From positions 1-52,660 of the forward strand of contig JAAYCM010000142.1 of the NCBI GenBank assembly GCA_012729765.1: 52,660 nt of DNA, in the 5' to 3' direction. This stretch comes from Chloroflexota bacterium (GTDB lineage Bacteria > Chloroflexota > Anaerolineae > Aggregatilineales > Aggregatilineaceae). This document shows positions 8,128 through 17,573 of this stretch, one piece after another. Made by a program: the position numbers and the translations under genes. Each line of letters starts with the position of its first letter. Position 1 is the stretch's first letter. The notes under the pieces were generated by a model that was given only the letters and a program-made list of their open reading frames with translations, had not been told where the DNA came from and made no database searches.

Positions 8128-9675
8128 ATGGGGCGGGTCAGGATGTATCCTCAATACCCCGATAGCGATAACGAGCCGAACGAAGCTGCTGCACTTGCTA
8201 GCGTCCCCACGCAGCTAAACTTCGCGCAGGAAGTCCGCAGCGACCGGCTGAGCATTCTGTGGAAGGTGACGCTGTTTATCGCGCTGCTGCTGGTCTGGGC
8301 GATGGTGGTCGTGACCGGGGCCAACGAGGAGATGCTGGACCACATCGTCACCGATGTCCTGTTCCCCACCGGCCTGCTGATTGTGGGCTGCGCCCTCACC
8401 GGCTATTTCCTCAAACGGGAGCGGTTTGGCCTGGCCGTGACCAGTTACACCGCCGGGGCATTCGGTGCGCTGGCGGTCCTGACGCTGTGGGGCAGCACGT
8501 TCGGGCGAGATTACTTCCCCTTCGTCTTTCCGCTGCTGGTCTTTGTGGTCGGGCTGCTGGTGCCGGCGCGCCAGACGCTGATCCTGCTGCTGGCGGTAAT
8601 CGCGCTGCTCCTGGGCGGCCCGCTGCTGGCCGATGGCCAATGGGAGCTGAGCAGCGCGCGCTTCTTCGCGCTGGTCCTGACCATCGCGGCGACCGGGCTG
8701 TCGGCGCAGGTCAGCGGCGAGCTGTTCGGGATCGCGGAGTGGGCGCTGGACAACTACCGCCGCGAGCGCCGCACGAGCTATGCCCTGTTCGACAGCCGCG
8801 AAGCGCTCCAGAAAAGCTTCCTGCGCCAGACGGCGCTCACCGATCAGCTTCAGCAGGTGAATAACGAACTGGAGACTGCGCGCAAGGCCGAAGAAGAGGC
8901 CAAGAATTTTCGCGGGCAGTTTCTCGCCAATATGAGCCACGAACTGCGCACGCCGCTCAACGCGATCATCGGCTTCAGCCAGACCATGCTCGACTTTCCG
9001 GCCATGTATGATGGCGTCGAGCTGCCGATCCAGTATCGCCAGGACATGGGCCAGGTGCTCAGCAGCGGCAAGCATCTGCTGACGATCATCAACGACATCC
9101 TCGACCTTTCGAAGGTGGACGCCGGTAAGCTGGACCTGGACATCCAGCCGGTAGACATCGGCCCGATTGTCAAGGGCGTGCTCTCGACGGCGGTCGGGCT
9201 GGTGGGCGACAAGGGCGATCAGATTCACATCCAGCGCGATTTCCCCGAAGAACTGCCGATGGTGCTCGGCGATCCGCTGCGCTTGCGGCAGGTGCTCCTC
9301 AACCTCTATTCCAACGCGGCCAAGTTCACCGACTCCGGCTATATCAAGCTGCAAGTCTATCGCCAGGATGGTGAGGTGATCTTTGCGGTCGAGGACACCG
9401 GGATCGGAATCGCCGACTCGGAGAAAGCGTTCATCTTTGAGGAGTTCCGCCAGGGAACCTCAGGGCGTAAGAAAGGGCGGCAGGGGGCCGGCCTGGGTCT
9501 GGCGATCTCGCAGCAGCTCTTGCGCCTGATGAACGGGCGAATCTGGTTCGATAGCACCCTGGGGCGCGGCAGCACCTTCTATCTGGCCCTGCCGGAATAC
9601 GTGCCGGGCGAGGAAGAGCCGGTCACGCTGCCAACCAAGCCTGCCACGAAGCGGTTGCGCGTCCCACACCCATAA
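8128..9675 (+). CDS. Membrane sensor histidine kinase
   Basis: A 515-residue kinase. Residues about 40-205 hold five or six hydrophobic segments (LFIALLLVWAMVVVT, FPLLVFVVGLLVPA and others) with no large extracellular domain, so it probably senses within the membrane. A coiled coil (about 225-260) leads into HisKA with phospho-acceptor H271 in ANMSHELRTPLN. The HATPase domain follows, with N box NLYSNAAKF, G1 box DTGIGI and G2 box GAGLGLAIS. Met1 at 8128 or Met6 at 8143 could be the start. Two receiver genes follow at 32-40 bp and 23 bp gaps, so the three genes probably form one phosphorelay operon. Confidence 0.92.
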   Translation: MGRVRMYPQYPDSDNEPNEAAALASVPTQLNFAQEVRSDRLSILWKVTLFIALLLVWAMVVVTGANEEMLDHIVTDVLFPTGLLIVGCALTGYFLKRERFGLAVTSYTAGAFGALAVLTLWGSTFGRDYFPFVFPLLVFVVGLLVPARQTLILLLAVIALLLGGPLLADGQWELSSARFFALVLTIAATGLSAQVSGELFGIAEWALDNYRRERRTSYALFDSREALQKSFLRQTALTDQLQQVNNELETARKAEEEAKNFRGQFLANMSHELRTPLNAIIGFSQTMLDFPAMYDGVELPIQYRQDMGQVLSSGKHLLTIINDILDLSKVDAGKLDLDIQPVDIGPIVKGVLSTAVGLVGDKGDQIHIQRDFPEELPMVLGDPLRLRQVLLNLYSNAAKFTDSGYIKLQVYRQDGEVIFAVEDTGIGIADSEKAFIFEEFRQGTSGRKKGRQGAGLGLAISQQLLRLMNGRIWFDSTLGRGSTFYLALPEYVPGEEEPVTLPTKPATKRLRVPHP

Positions 9676-9715
9676 ATTCTTTCGCAGATCACTTTAAAGT
9701 ACCGGGTTGACGCTC

Positions 9716-10294
9716 ATGCACATCTTGTACGTTGAGGACAACGAAACGAACCAGGCCCTGGTAGGGCGGGTGGTTCGTGCCCGCCAGCATCTCGTCACGT
9801 TTCGGGAAGAAGGCGAGGCCGCACTGAAAGTGCTGGAAGAGGATGCGACGATCGGGCTGATCCTGCTCGATGTCGAGCTGGCCGGGACGATGACCGGCCT
9901 GGACTGTGTCCGGGCGCTGCGGGCGCGCGGCGATCGCCGCCCGGTCGTGGCGGTCACGGCGTATGCCATGATGGGCGACCGCGAGCGCATCCTGGAAGCC
10001 GGATGCGACGGCTATCTGCCCAAGCCGCTGGTCGTGCCGGACCTGCTGGCGCTGCTCGATCACTACGAAGCCGAGCTATCCAAGGCTAGCACGCCGGCGC
10101 CACAACCCGCAACCGCGCCCACTCCTGCTGCGCCACAGTCCGCAGCAGCATCCACTCCTGCTGCGCCACAGTCCGCAGCGGCATCCACTCCCGCTGCGCC
10201 ACAGCCACCAAACCCACCCGGTTCTGCGCCACAAACTGTACCGCCCAGCACCGTCGAACCGCCGAAACCTGTCGAAACCACGCACCCTGATTAA
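9716..10294 (+). CDS. Single-domain response regulator with repetitive Ala/Pro tail
   Basis: A receiver domain (residues 1-120) with acidic E7-D8, phospho-acceptor D52 in ILLDVELAG, the T of VVAVTAYAM and K103 in YLPKPL. There is no DNA-binding or enzymatic output domain. Residues about 125-190 are a low-complexity Ala/Pro/Ser/Thr tail containing an 11-residue repeat (STPAAPQSAAA) encoded by a 33-bp tandem repeat. The ATG at 9716 is preferred; a TTG at 9707 is also in frame. It is placed between the histidine kinase and a second receiver, which suggests phosphotransfer within the operon. The tail may be a flexible tether. Confidence 0.9.
   Translation: MHILYVEDNETNQALVGRVVRARQHLVTFREEGEAALKVLEEDATIGLILLDVELAGTMTGLDCVRALRARGDRRPVVAVTAYAMMGDRERILEAGCDGYLPKPLVVPDLLALLDHYEAELSKASTPAPQPATAPTPAAPQSAAASTPAAPQSAAASTPAAPQPPNPPGSAPQTVPPSTVEPPKPVETTHPD
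10121..10204 (+). repeat. 33-bp tandem repeat in the receiver gene
   Basis: About 2.5 units of 33 bp start at 10121, 10154 and 10187, each beginning ACTCCTGCTGCGCCACAG (the third with one change). The repeat keeps the reading frame and codes for the STPAAPQSAAA tail. Copy number could vary between strains by slippage. Confidence 0.85.
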
Positions 10295-10317
10295 GGCCCT
10301 ATCGGAGAGCACATGGC

Positions 10318-10791
10318 ATGAGCAGCCCCGCGCAGCCTTCGGGCCCCGGCCCGACCCCACCCGACAAGCCCTGCCGCTGGGCGCTGGTGATAGACGACGA
10401 GCCGGCGAATCGTGATTTTCTGATGCGGCTGCTCGAACAGGCAAATTATGAGGTGCAGGGCGCGAGCCAAGGCAGCGAGGCGCTGCAACTGGCCGAGACA
10501 CATGAGCAGGCCGGGCTGGTGGTGATCGATAACAAGCTGCCCGATATCGACGGGATCGAGCTGGTTGCGCGGATGCGAGCACGCTATCCGCAGGCGCGCA
10601 TCATCATGGCGACCATGCTCGACGAGCCGGCGCTGATGCGACAGGCGTTCGAGAACGGCTGTGACGTGTTCATGGTCAAGCCGCATGGTTTTATGGAGTT
10701 GTTCCGGCGGTTGCAAACGTGCCAGCCGGGCGATGACCGGCTGGCACGACTGATCATCGATCAGTATGGGCCGCGTCCCTACCGGGGCTAG
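10318..10791 (+). CDS. Single-domain response regulator
   Basis: A 157-residue receiver preceded by a Pro-rich leader (residues 1-18). It has the acidic pair D26-D27, phospho-acceptor D71 in VVIDNKLPD, T99 in MATMLD and K121 in MVKPHG. No output domain is present. It starts at the ATG at 10318 after GGAGAG; an overlapping ATG at 10313 is out of frame and stops at once. It is the third gene of the kinase operon. Its TAG stop (10789-10791) lies inside the terminal inverted repeat of palindromic element copy 2. Confidence 0.9.
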   Translation: MSSPAQPSGPGPTPPDKPCRWALVIDDEPANRDFLMRLLEQANYEVQGASQGSEALQLAETHEQAGLVVIDNKLPDIDGIELVARMRARYPQARIIMATMLDEPALMRQAFENGCDVFMVKPHGFMELFRRLQTCQPGDDRLARLIIDQYGPRPYRG

Positions 10792-10943
10792 TACTACAGC
10801 CGCACCTGACGTTTTGTTGCCCCCCATCCCCCGGCCCCTTCCCCCACACTGTCGCGGAGGGAAGGGGAGCAGGATTTGAAGTCCTTCCCTCATTTTGGGG
10901 GAAGGATTTAGGATGGGGGGGCGATCTGCGGCTGTAGTACTAG
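10788..10943 (+). repeat. Palindromic intergenic element, copy 2, with 17-bp terminal repeats
   Basis: The core runs from CCCCCCATCC at 10820 to GGATGGGGGG at 10921. It is flanked by a perfect 17-bp inverted repeat: CTAGTACTACAGCCGCA at 10788-10804 and TGCGGCTGTAGTACTAG at 10927-10943. Inside are two potential hairpins: CCCCTTCCC with GGGAAGGGG, and CCTTCCC with GGGGAAGG. The left repeat contains the stop codon of the upstream receiver gene. It lies between convergent genes. Confidence 0.92.
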
Positions 10944-11033
10944 CGCCGCTTTTCCACTCACCATTAACCAACTGATGTTGTTTGCAGCCGATCGGGGCGC
11001 GAGGGGGGCGCTCCGATCGGCTGCACGTGTGCG

Positions 11034-11747
11034 CTACCCGGCTGCTTCGGCAGTGGCCTCAGCCGTAGCGGCGGCGCTGTCGCCGATCACAATCGAATTC
11101 AACATCTGCTCGTAGGCGCGCGAGAAAAGGTCCCAGCCGTACTTCCCGGTCGCAACCAACTCGAAGACCAGCACGCGACCATCCGCAAGCTGGAACGCGC
11201 CAATCGTGGTATTGACCGGCGGGTCCTGCTCCTGATCCTTTTCGACGGCGATCACGCCCGCGCCGAGATTGCCGGTTTCCCAGTCGGCGCTGAACGGCTC
11301 GGTCAGCGGTGCCGTCACTGCTTCGATTGAGTCGGCGAAGTAAATCCGGAAAGTCGCGCGCTCCGCGAAGCGGTTGTTCTCGGTCGGGACCAGCACGATC
11401 AGCGCGTCATCCGCCGCGCCTGGCTCGAAGTAGCGCCCCGGATAGGTCAGCGTGACGTCTTCGGCGGATACCTCGTCGGTCAGCGCCAGGTCGAGCGGCA
11501 TCGGGCAGGCGTCGTCATCCGGATCGCTGCAACCGGGCAGCCCGCTCGCGCTGCCGGGGCTGCTCAGTGCCAGGTCTGGCCCGGCCTGGGGACTGAAGCC
11601 CGCGCCCTGGGCTTCACCGGCTTCGGCAGTCGAGGCCGCCGGGGCGTCGTCACGATCCCCATCCCCATCATCACCACCACACGCGGCCAACGCCAGCGCC
11701 AGGACGATCAGCCCGATCAACAGCCCATTCCACTTACGGTACATCAT
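11034..11747 (-). CDS. Lipoprotein, PsbP-like/YP-W module
   Basis: A 237-residue exported lipoprotein. The signal is MMYRKWNGLLIGLIVLALAL with a lipobox LALAAC followed by GGDDGDGDRDD, an acidic linker. The mature part contains DVTLTYPGRYFEPG and ends in an Ala/Thr tail. The TYPGRYF stretch resembles the YP-G-W motif that recurs in the large secreted protein encoded divergently 222 bp away, so the two may share a domain and function at the cell surface. It starts at ATGATG after AGGAG. Function unknown. Confidence 0.85.
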   Translation of the reverse strand: MMYRKWNGLLIGLIVLALALAACGGDDGDGDRDDAPAASTAEAGEAQGAGFSPQAGPDLALSSPGSASGLPGCSDPDDDACPMPLDLALTDEVSAEDVTLTYPGRYFEPGAADDALIVLVPTENNRFAERATFRIYFADSIEAVTAPLTEPFSADWETGNLGAGVIAVEKDQEQDPPVNTTIGAFQLADGRVLVFELVATGKYGWDLFSRAYEQMLNSIVIGDSAAATAEATAEAAG

Positions 11748-11969
11748 GGTTTCATTCTCCTACCAGGCAGATAGACGCGCAGCGGTGCGCTTTCGGCTCA
11801 CCGGGCCGAGAGTCTACCTGAAGCCCGCCCTCTGTGGCAAACCTCGTCTCCGTCTAAAGTCGGATTTGCTAATCGGTCTTCTGCATGGCGCGCGGGCTTT
11901 TCGGCTGTGTGAGAATGGGAATATCCATTCGAGGCGGCTTTATGTGCTTCAGCAGGAAGGAACTCCTCT

Positions 11970-14900
11970 ATGATCAAGCGTTTTCTCTCCCTCGCCCTTC
12001 TGGCGATCATGCTTCTGGCGAATGTGGCGGGCGTGGTGCAGGCTCAAGCCGACCCCGAGTCTGATCTCCCGCTCACACAGTCGATCAGCGGGCAGGGCTT
12101 GACATTCGCCTATCCTGAGGGCTGGATCGCCAGCGCGCCGGACGACGACAACTTCGGTTTCACGTTTGCCGACAGCCAGGCGACGCTCGACCAGATGGCC
12201 GAGATTACCGAGGAAAATACGCCCACGATGCGGCCTGAACAGGTGACGATCTTCGCGTACGCGCTGCTCAAGTCCGATCTGCCGGATGGCCTGGATCTGC
12301 CGTTCATCTTCCAGGCGGTGGTGAGCGAGGTCGGAGCCGACGTCGAGGTGGGTGAATCGGTCGAGCTGGCGGCGGGCGAATTTGACGCGCTAAAGGCCCC
12401 GCTCGATGGCCCGCACAATGACGGCTGGCTCTATCTGATCGATACGGACGGCGCGTTTATCGTGCTGGCGGGGGCTGCCGGTGACGTGCCGCAGCTTGAG
12501 CGGGTGATGGATGCGATGGCCGGGGCGATGGTGGTTGATGACACCACGCTGACACGCCAGGGTGGGCCGGGGGACAACACCTCGCCCGATGCTGAGGAAG
12601 CACTGGGCAGCCTGTTTGGCTGGGATTCCGAAGCCGCACCGGTGCAGCCAGTCAGTGACACCACGGCCTCTGGCGGAGTAGAGCTGACGCAGGTCGTCAA
12701 TATCGGGGTGGCCGAATATGGCTACCCGGCGGGCTGGTTCACGGCGATGCTCGATGGCTCCCCCGACGCCGTCTGGTTTTCCAACTATCCGATCGAGATC
12801 GATTCTTTCCTGTACGACCTGAACTACGATGTGCCCGATGACCTGCAGATCGTTATGGCCTCCGTCATCGACGAGAGTCTTGTTGTGGAGCGCGATACGC
12901 TGTGGGACATCTACGGGCTGGTCATGCTGTGGAGTATGGTCCCGCCGCAGGTTGAGTTCGCCGAAGCGAGCCGCCCCGTTATGCTCGGCTCCTACCAGGC
13001 TATCGAAGCGTCTGGCTCCTACGGCGACTATTATGCCGTGCAGGCCGATGGACGCGCCATCCTGATCATAGCCGCTTCAGCGGATTCAGCGGATATGGAT
13101 GCCGTACGGCCTGTGGGCCGGGCTATCGCCGCTTCCGTCCAGATCGCGCCCGGCGCGGAAGGGATTCTGCCCGTCATCCCCGACTGGGAGTCGAACATCA
13201 TCCCCCTGCCGGAACATGAGCCGGGAACGTTCGATCTGGCGCTGACCGAGACGACGGGCCACGACGACTTCACGATCTCCTACCCGGCGGGCTGGTTTAC
13301 CGTGATGCCGAATCTGCCGGATAACCCGAACTACTACTTCGCCAGCAGTGAGACCGCCTATAACGCGACCTTCGACCAGAACGCCCCGCCGATGGCGGAG
13401 TCGGATGTGGTTATTGCTGTCGATCTGTTCCCCGCTGATTGGATACGTGAGGACATATCGCTCGACCTGACGCATGAGATTCGGGTGGTGGCCTGGCTCG
13501 ACACCCGCCCAAGGGCCTGTTCGTTTGATGTGACCCTGGGCGCGTATGAGGGGCGGATGTGCTATTGGGAAAACAGGTTCCCGCACTATCACTACATCGT
13601 CCAGCTGAATGACGATCGCTTTGCCAGTGTCGTCGGCTGGGGGCTTGATCTTGGGTATATCCAGGCCGCTACCGAAGCGTTCGCCGCAGCGTTGCAGTTG
13701 GGTGGCGGTGTCGTCGCTGCCCCGACGACCGGCGGTGCCAATCCGCTCGGCGCGATCCAGTCGATCAGCAAGGCGACGATCTCACGCCAGGGCGGGCCGG
13801 GAGATGATGTCCCATCCGACGCCGAAGCGGCACTGGGTAACCTGTTTGGCGGCCAGCCGCAGGCCGATCCGGCGCAGCCGGCCCAACCGTCCGGCGCTTC
13901 GGATGCCTCTGGCACGCTGGAGCTGGCCCAGGTGATCAACGCGGGCGACGCCGAATATCGCTATCCGGCGGGCTGGACCGCGACCCTGACGGAAGAGCCG
14001 CGCCAGGTCTGGTTTACCAACTACCCGATCGACATCGAAGCCTACCTGAATGACGAGCTAGGCTCAGCGCCGCCCGACCTGATGATGATTTCGGCCCGCG
14101 TGCTTTCGAGTGAAGTCGTGTATGACACTGACACGCTGTGGGACATCTATTCTCAGGTAGTTCTGTGGAGCGTCCTGCCGTCGTTTCTCAACTTCACGGA
14201 ATCGGCCTATCCCGTGATGCTCGGCTCGTCTCCGGCGCTCAAGTCGCGGAGTGAGGGCGGCACCTACTACACCGTGCGCGCCAGCGGGCGCGTGGTGCTG
14301 CTGGCCGCCTTCTCGGAACACGACTTCGCAGCCGTGCAGCCGTTCGCTGAGGCCATCGGCGCTTCGATTGCCATCGCGCCTGGTGCCGAGGGGGTGCTGC
14401 CGATGCCCACCAGTTGGAAGTCGCACATGATCCCCCTGCCGGAACATGCCCCGGTGGCTTTCGACCTGCCGCTGACCGAGACGTTCGGCGATACCACGAT
14501 CACGATCGCCTATCCGTCGGGCTGGTTCACCGCGCTGCCCCAGGCAGAGGGTGATCCATTCTTCTATATCGCAGACAGTGAGACGTCCTATAACACGATG
14601 TTCGATCCTGATAATATCGTGATGACCGAGCCGACTCAGGTGACGATCGCGGTGCGTATGATCCCGGCTGAATTCGTGCGCTCGCAGGCTTCCCTCGACC
14701 TGATAAACGAGGTGCACAACGTTTCCCGGATCGGTGAGGCCGAAATCTCGATGGCCTGCTCGTATGACGCGACCCTGGGCAGCTATGACGCGCGGTTCTG
14801 CTATGCCAGCGGTCGCTATGAGCACTATCACTACACGGTCCAGATCGGGAATCAGTTTGCCCTGGTCGAGGGCTGGGGGCCGGATGCAGCGTATGTGAAG

Positions 14901-15068
14901 GCTGCCGGTGCGGCGTTCGCTGCCGCGTTGCAGTCGGGCGGCACGGTTTCCGCCCCGACGACGACCGGCGGCTCGAATCCGCTCGGCGCGATCCAGTCGA
15001 TCGGCAAGGCGTCGATCTCGCGCCAGGAGTGGCCAGCAAGCAGCCTGGAAACACTGTTGGGCGGCTAG
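11970..15068 (+). CDS. Large secreted protein built of repeated YP-G-W modules
   Basis: A 1032-residue exported protein with a signal peptide (MIKRFLSLALLAIMLLANVA, cleavage near VQAQA). It is made of two alternating module types, A-B-A-B-A. A modules begin with FAYPEGW, ISYPAGW and IAYPSGW (residues about 36, 430, 840). B modules begin with YGYPAGW and YRYPAGW (about 240, 655) and contain TLWDIY and a PVMLGS stretch. Linkers RQGGPGD (about 195 and 606) followed by an Asp/Glu/Leu-rich tail recur, with a third decayed copy at about 1016. No catalytic motif is visible. It starts after AAGGAA. The repeat structure implies internal duplication. A surface role is inferred from the signal peptide. 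Confidence 0.88.
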   Translation: MIKRFLSLALLAIMLLANVAGVVQAQADPESDLPLTQSISGQGLTFAYPEGWIASAPDDDNFGFTFADSQATLDQMAEITEENTPTMRPEQVTIFAYALLKSDLPDGLDLPFIFQAVVSEVGADVEVGESVELAAGEFDALKAPLDGPHNDGWLYLIDTDGAFIVLAGAAGDVPQLERVMDAMAGAMVVDDTTLTRQGGPGDNTSPDAEEALGSLFGWDSEAAPVQPVSDTTASGGVELTQVVNIGVAEYGYPAGWFTAMLDGSPDAVWFSNYPIEIDSFLYDLNYDVPDDLQIVMASVIDESLVVERDTLWDIYGLVMLWSMVPPQVEFAEASRPVMLGSYQAIEASGSYGDYYAVQADGRAILIIAASADSADMDAVRPVGRAIAASVQIAPGAEGILPVIPDWESNIIPLPEHEPGTFDLALTETTGHDDFTISYPAGWFTVMPNLPDNPNYYFASSETAYNATFDQNAPPMAESDVVIAVDLFPADWIREDISLDLTHEIRVVAWLDTRPRACSFDVTLGAYEGRMCYWENRFPHYHYIVQLNDDRFASVVGWGLDLGYIQAATEAFAAALQLGGGVVAAPTTGGANPLGAIQSISKATISRQGGPGDDVPSDAEAALGNLFGGQPQADPAQPAQPSGASDASGTLELAQVINAGDAEYRYPAGWTATLTEEPRQVWFTNYPIDIEAYLNDELGSAPPDLMMISARVLSSEVVYDTDTLWDIYSQVVLWSVLPSFLNFTESAYPVMLGSSPALKSRSEGGTYYTVRASGRVVLLAAFSEHDFAAVQPFAEAIGASIAIAPGAEGVLPMPTSWKSHMIPLPEHAPVAFDLPLTETFGDTTITIAYPSGWFTALPQAEGDPFFYIADSETSYNTMFDPDNIVMTEPTQVTIAVRMIPAEFVRSQASLDLINEVHNVSRIGEAEISMACSYDATLGSYDARFCYASGRYEHYHYTVQIGNQFALVEGWGPDAAYVKAAGAAFAAALQSGGTVSAPTTTGGSNPLGAIQSIGKASISRQEWPASSLETLLGG

Positions 15069-15096
15069 TCGCGCCGGCCTGACCGAACAGTATCAC

Positions 15097-15129
15097 GCGG
15101 CGGGATGGGATAACGACCTGTCCCGCCGC
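15097..15129. terminator. Bidirectional hairpin between convergent genes
   Basis: GCGGCGGGA (15097-15105) pairs with TCCCGCCGC (15121-15129) over a 15-base loop. It lies between the converging secreted-protein and histidine-kinase genes. There is no long T tract on either side. Confidence 0.5.
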
Positions 15130-15164
15130 TGCGTTTGGTGATGCAGCGCCTTGTGCCCGGCCTG

Positions 15165-17573
15165 CTATTCCGCCGGGGGCGTATTGGTAACGGGGGGCGG
15201 GGGTGCGCCTTCGGGGCGGAGCGGCAGCGCCAGGGTGAAGGTGCTGCCCTGGTTGGGTGCACTCTCGACGGTCAGATCGCCGCCGTGCAGCGCCGCCAGC
15301 AGCCGCGAGACGGTCAGCCCCAGGCCGGTGCCCTTCCCCTCGCCTTCGGTGCTGCCGCGCATATGCTGGAACGGCATGAACAGGTGCGCGACCTCGTCTT
15401 CGCTGATGCCCGGCCCGGTGTCGCGCACGCGCAGCAGCAGGCGCGTGCCGTTGGCACGGACCGACATAACGACCTCGCCCGCCTCGGTGAACTTGACGGC
15501 GTTGCTCATCAGGTTGATCAGGATGTAGCGCAGGCGGTTGAGATCGGCATAGACCGGCGGCAGCGCGCCGTCGAGCTCCAGCCGCAGCGCGAGATCGTGC
15601 TCGGCGAAGCCGGTCTGGTGCAGGGCGCGTGTTGCGATCATGACCTCGTCCAGCAGCGGCGGCAGCTCGATCCAGGCCAGATCGAGCGCGACGCTGCCGG
15701 TTTCGATGGCCGAGAGGTCGAGCATGTCTTCGATCAGGGCCTGGAGCAGCCGCCCGTTTTCCAGAATCCGGCGCTGGCGGTCGAGCGCGGTGGGCGCGAC
15801 CTCGCCGTAGATGCCGCTCAGGATCGTCTCGGAATAGCCGATGATCGCGTTGAGCGGCGTGCGCAGCTTGTGCGAGGCATTGAGCAGAAAGCGTGATTTC
15901 AGCACGTTCGACTGCTTGGCTTGCAGCGTGGCCTGGGCCAGATCGCGGTTGGCGGTTTCGAGCGCGGCAAAAACCTGGGCGTTGTGCATCGAGACGGCGA
16001 TCTCGTTGGCTAGGCTTTCGAGCACGGCGATCTCGTCGCGCGGGAAGGCCTGGCGGTGATCGGCTTCCAGGTTGAGCACGCCCACCACGTTTTCGGCAAA
16101 CTTGAGTGGGATAATCAGTGCGCTCTGGCTGGCCGGGCGTTCCGGTGAGGGCTGGTAGCGCGTTTCCGCGCTGACATCGGGGATATAGAGCGTCTGGCCC
16201 CGGTGGGCGGCCCATGCGATTGCGTTGGTCTGGTGATCCCGCGTGGTGAGGGGCGGCGCGGCGTCCGGCTGGCTGGTGACGGGCTGGATCGCGCCGCTGC
16301 TGTCTACCAGCAGGACATCGGCATGATACATCTGGAAGCGCGACTTGAGCAGCGTGACGACTTCACGAATCAGGGCGCGCGGGTCGAGCAGGGTTGCGAT
16401 CTTGCTGGAGACTTCTGCCGCGACCTCAAGATGCAGCACCTTGCGTGACAGCTCGCGGGCACGCAGGTCCACGATGCTTTCGATTTCATGGGTATAGGCT
16501 TTGATCTCGGCCTGGCTGGCTTGCAGGCGCGCGATCATATCGTTGAAGGCGTAGCCCAGGTCGGCCAACTCACGATCAGTGCGCGGTGGGACCCGCACCC
16601 GGTAACTGAAGTCGCCGGATTCGACGGCGCGCGCTCCCTGGTGCAGCGCCCCCAGCGGCTTGAGGACCGTGCGCAGAATCCGGCGGATCATCCATTCCCC
16701 GGCGACCGCCGTCAGGCCGATCGCCAGCAGCCACAGCGTGATCCCCAGCGCGAGCGGCACCGTGAAGGCGCTGAACGGCGTCTCCGAGATCAGCACCAGA
16801 TCGGTGCCGGCGATGTGCTCGGCGCGCCCGACGACCCACTCGCCGCTCAATCCCCGGTAGAGCATCGTCGCCGCGCCGCCGTCTCGCGCCGCCCGGAAGC
16901 TGGTGAAGTCGGCGGGCGAGCGCACCGGGTCCTGCGCCTGGTCGGGGGCGGTGATCAGCACGCGGCCATCGGCGGTCAGCAGGTAGAGATAGCCGGAGTC
17001 GCCCAGGCCGGCGGCCAGCGCGTCCTGCCAGAGTTGTTCGGGATCAAGCTGCGCGATCAGCGCGCCGGAATGGTCGGGCAGGGGGATGCCGAGCGTCAGC
17101 CGGGCGGGATTGGTTTGCAGGTGGGTGTAGACCTGGCCCTGCCGCGCGAGCAGCCAGGCCGGGTGCAGTCCCCAGTCGGGGATCGCAGAGGTCCGGCTGG
17201 CCGGAAAGTGATCAAGCTCGCGCCCGCCTTCGCCCACCAGGGCGACACGGTGCAGCCCAGGGATCGCCTCGACCAGCCGCGCCGGCTCGATCAGATCGGC
17301 CCGGTCGGCGGGCTGCGCTTCGGCGGCATAATGGAGCGTCTGCTCGGCGTGGGTGAGCGCGTGCTGGATCGTCACCTGCGCCTGGCGTGCGGCGCTCTCG
17401 TGCTGGCGGAGCACGGCCTGGCGCTGGTTGAGAAACAGAATCACGCTGGCGCTGCCCAGCACCAGCACGACCAGCGCGTTCAGGCCCAGCATCATGTACC
17501 AGCGCCAGCGCTGATGCAGGCTGGGCGCGGGGGGCTGAGGCCATTTTGGTGGAGACGGTTTGGTTTTGCTCAT
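15165..17573 (-). CDS. Hybrid-input sensor histidine kinase (Cache-like, HAMP, GAF)
   Basis: An 802-residue kinase. A first transmembrane helix (LGLNALVVLVLGSASVILFL) and a second (LALGITLWLLAIGLTAVAG) enclose an extracytoplasmic region of about 230 residues, probably a Cache-type sensor. A HAMP linker follows (ILRTVLKPLGALHQGARAVE), then a GAF-like domain (FQMYHADVLLVDSSG through NEIAVSMHNAQVF). HisKA has H568 in NASHKLRTPLN, where Lys replaces the more common Glu after the His. HATPase has LINLMSNAVKF, DTGPGI and GTGLGLTVS. The start at 17573 (MSKTKPSPP) is preferred over in-frame Mets further upstream; the ribosome site is weak. No receiver gene is adjacent, so its partner is unknown. Confidence 0.9.
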   Translation of the reverse strand: MSKTKPSPPKWPQPPAPSLHQRWRWYMMLGLNALVVLVLGSASVILFLNQRQAVLRQHESAARQAQVTIQHALTHAEQTLHYAAEAQPADRADLIEPARLVEAIPGLHRVALVGEGGRELDHFPASRTSAIPDWGLHPAWLLARQGQVYTHLQTNPARLTLGIPLPDHSGALIAQLDPEQLWQDALAAGLGDSGYLYLLTADGRVLITAPDQAQDPVRSPADFTSFRAARDGGAATMLYRGLSGEWVVGRAEHIAGTDLVLISETPFSAFTVPLALGITLWLLAIGLTAVAGEWMIRRILRTVLKPLGALHQGARAVESGDFSYRVRVPPRTDRELADLGYAFNDMIARLQASQAEIKAYTHEIESIVDLRARELSRKVLHLEVAAEVSSKIATLLDPRALIREVVTLLKSRFQMYHADVLLVDSSGAIQPVTSQPDAAPPLTTRDHQTNAIAWAAHRGQTLYIPDVSAETRYQPSPERPASQSALIIPLKFAENVVGVLNLEADHRQAFPRDEIAVLESLANEIAVSMHNAQVFAALETANRDLAQATLQAKQSNVLKSRFLLNASHKLRTPLNAIIGYSETILSGIYGEVAPTALDRQRRILENGRLLQALIEDMLDLSAIETGSVALDLAWIELPPLLDEVMIATRALHQTGFAEHDLALRLELDGALPPVYADLNRLRYILINLMSNAVKFTEAGEVVMSVRANGTRLLLRVRDTGPGISEDEVAHLFMPFQHMRGSTEGEGKGTGLGLTVSRLLAALHGGDLTVESAPNQGSTFTLALPLRPEGAPPPPVTNTPPAE

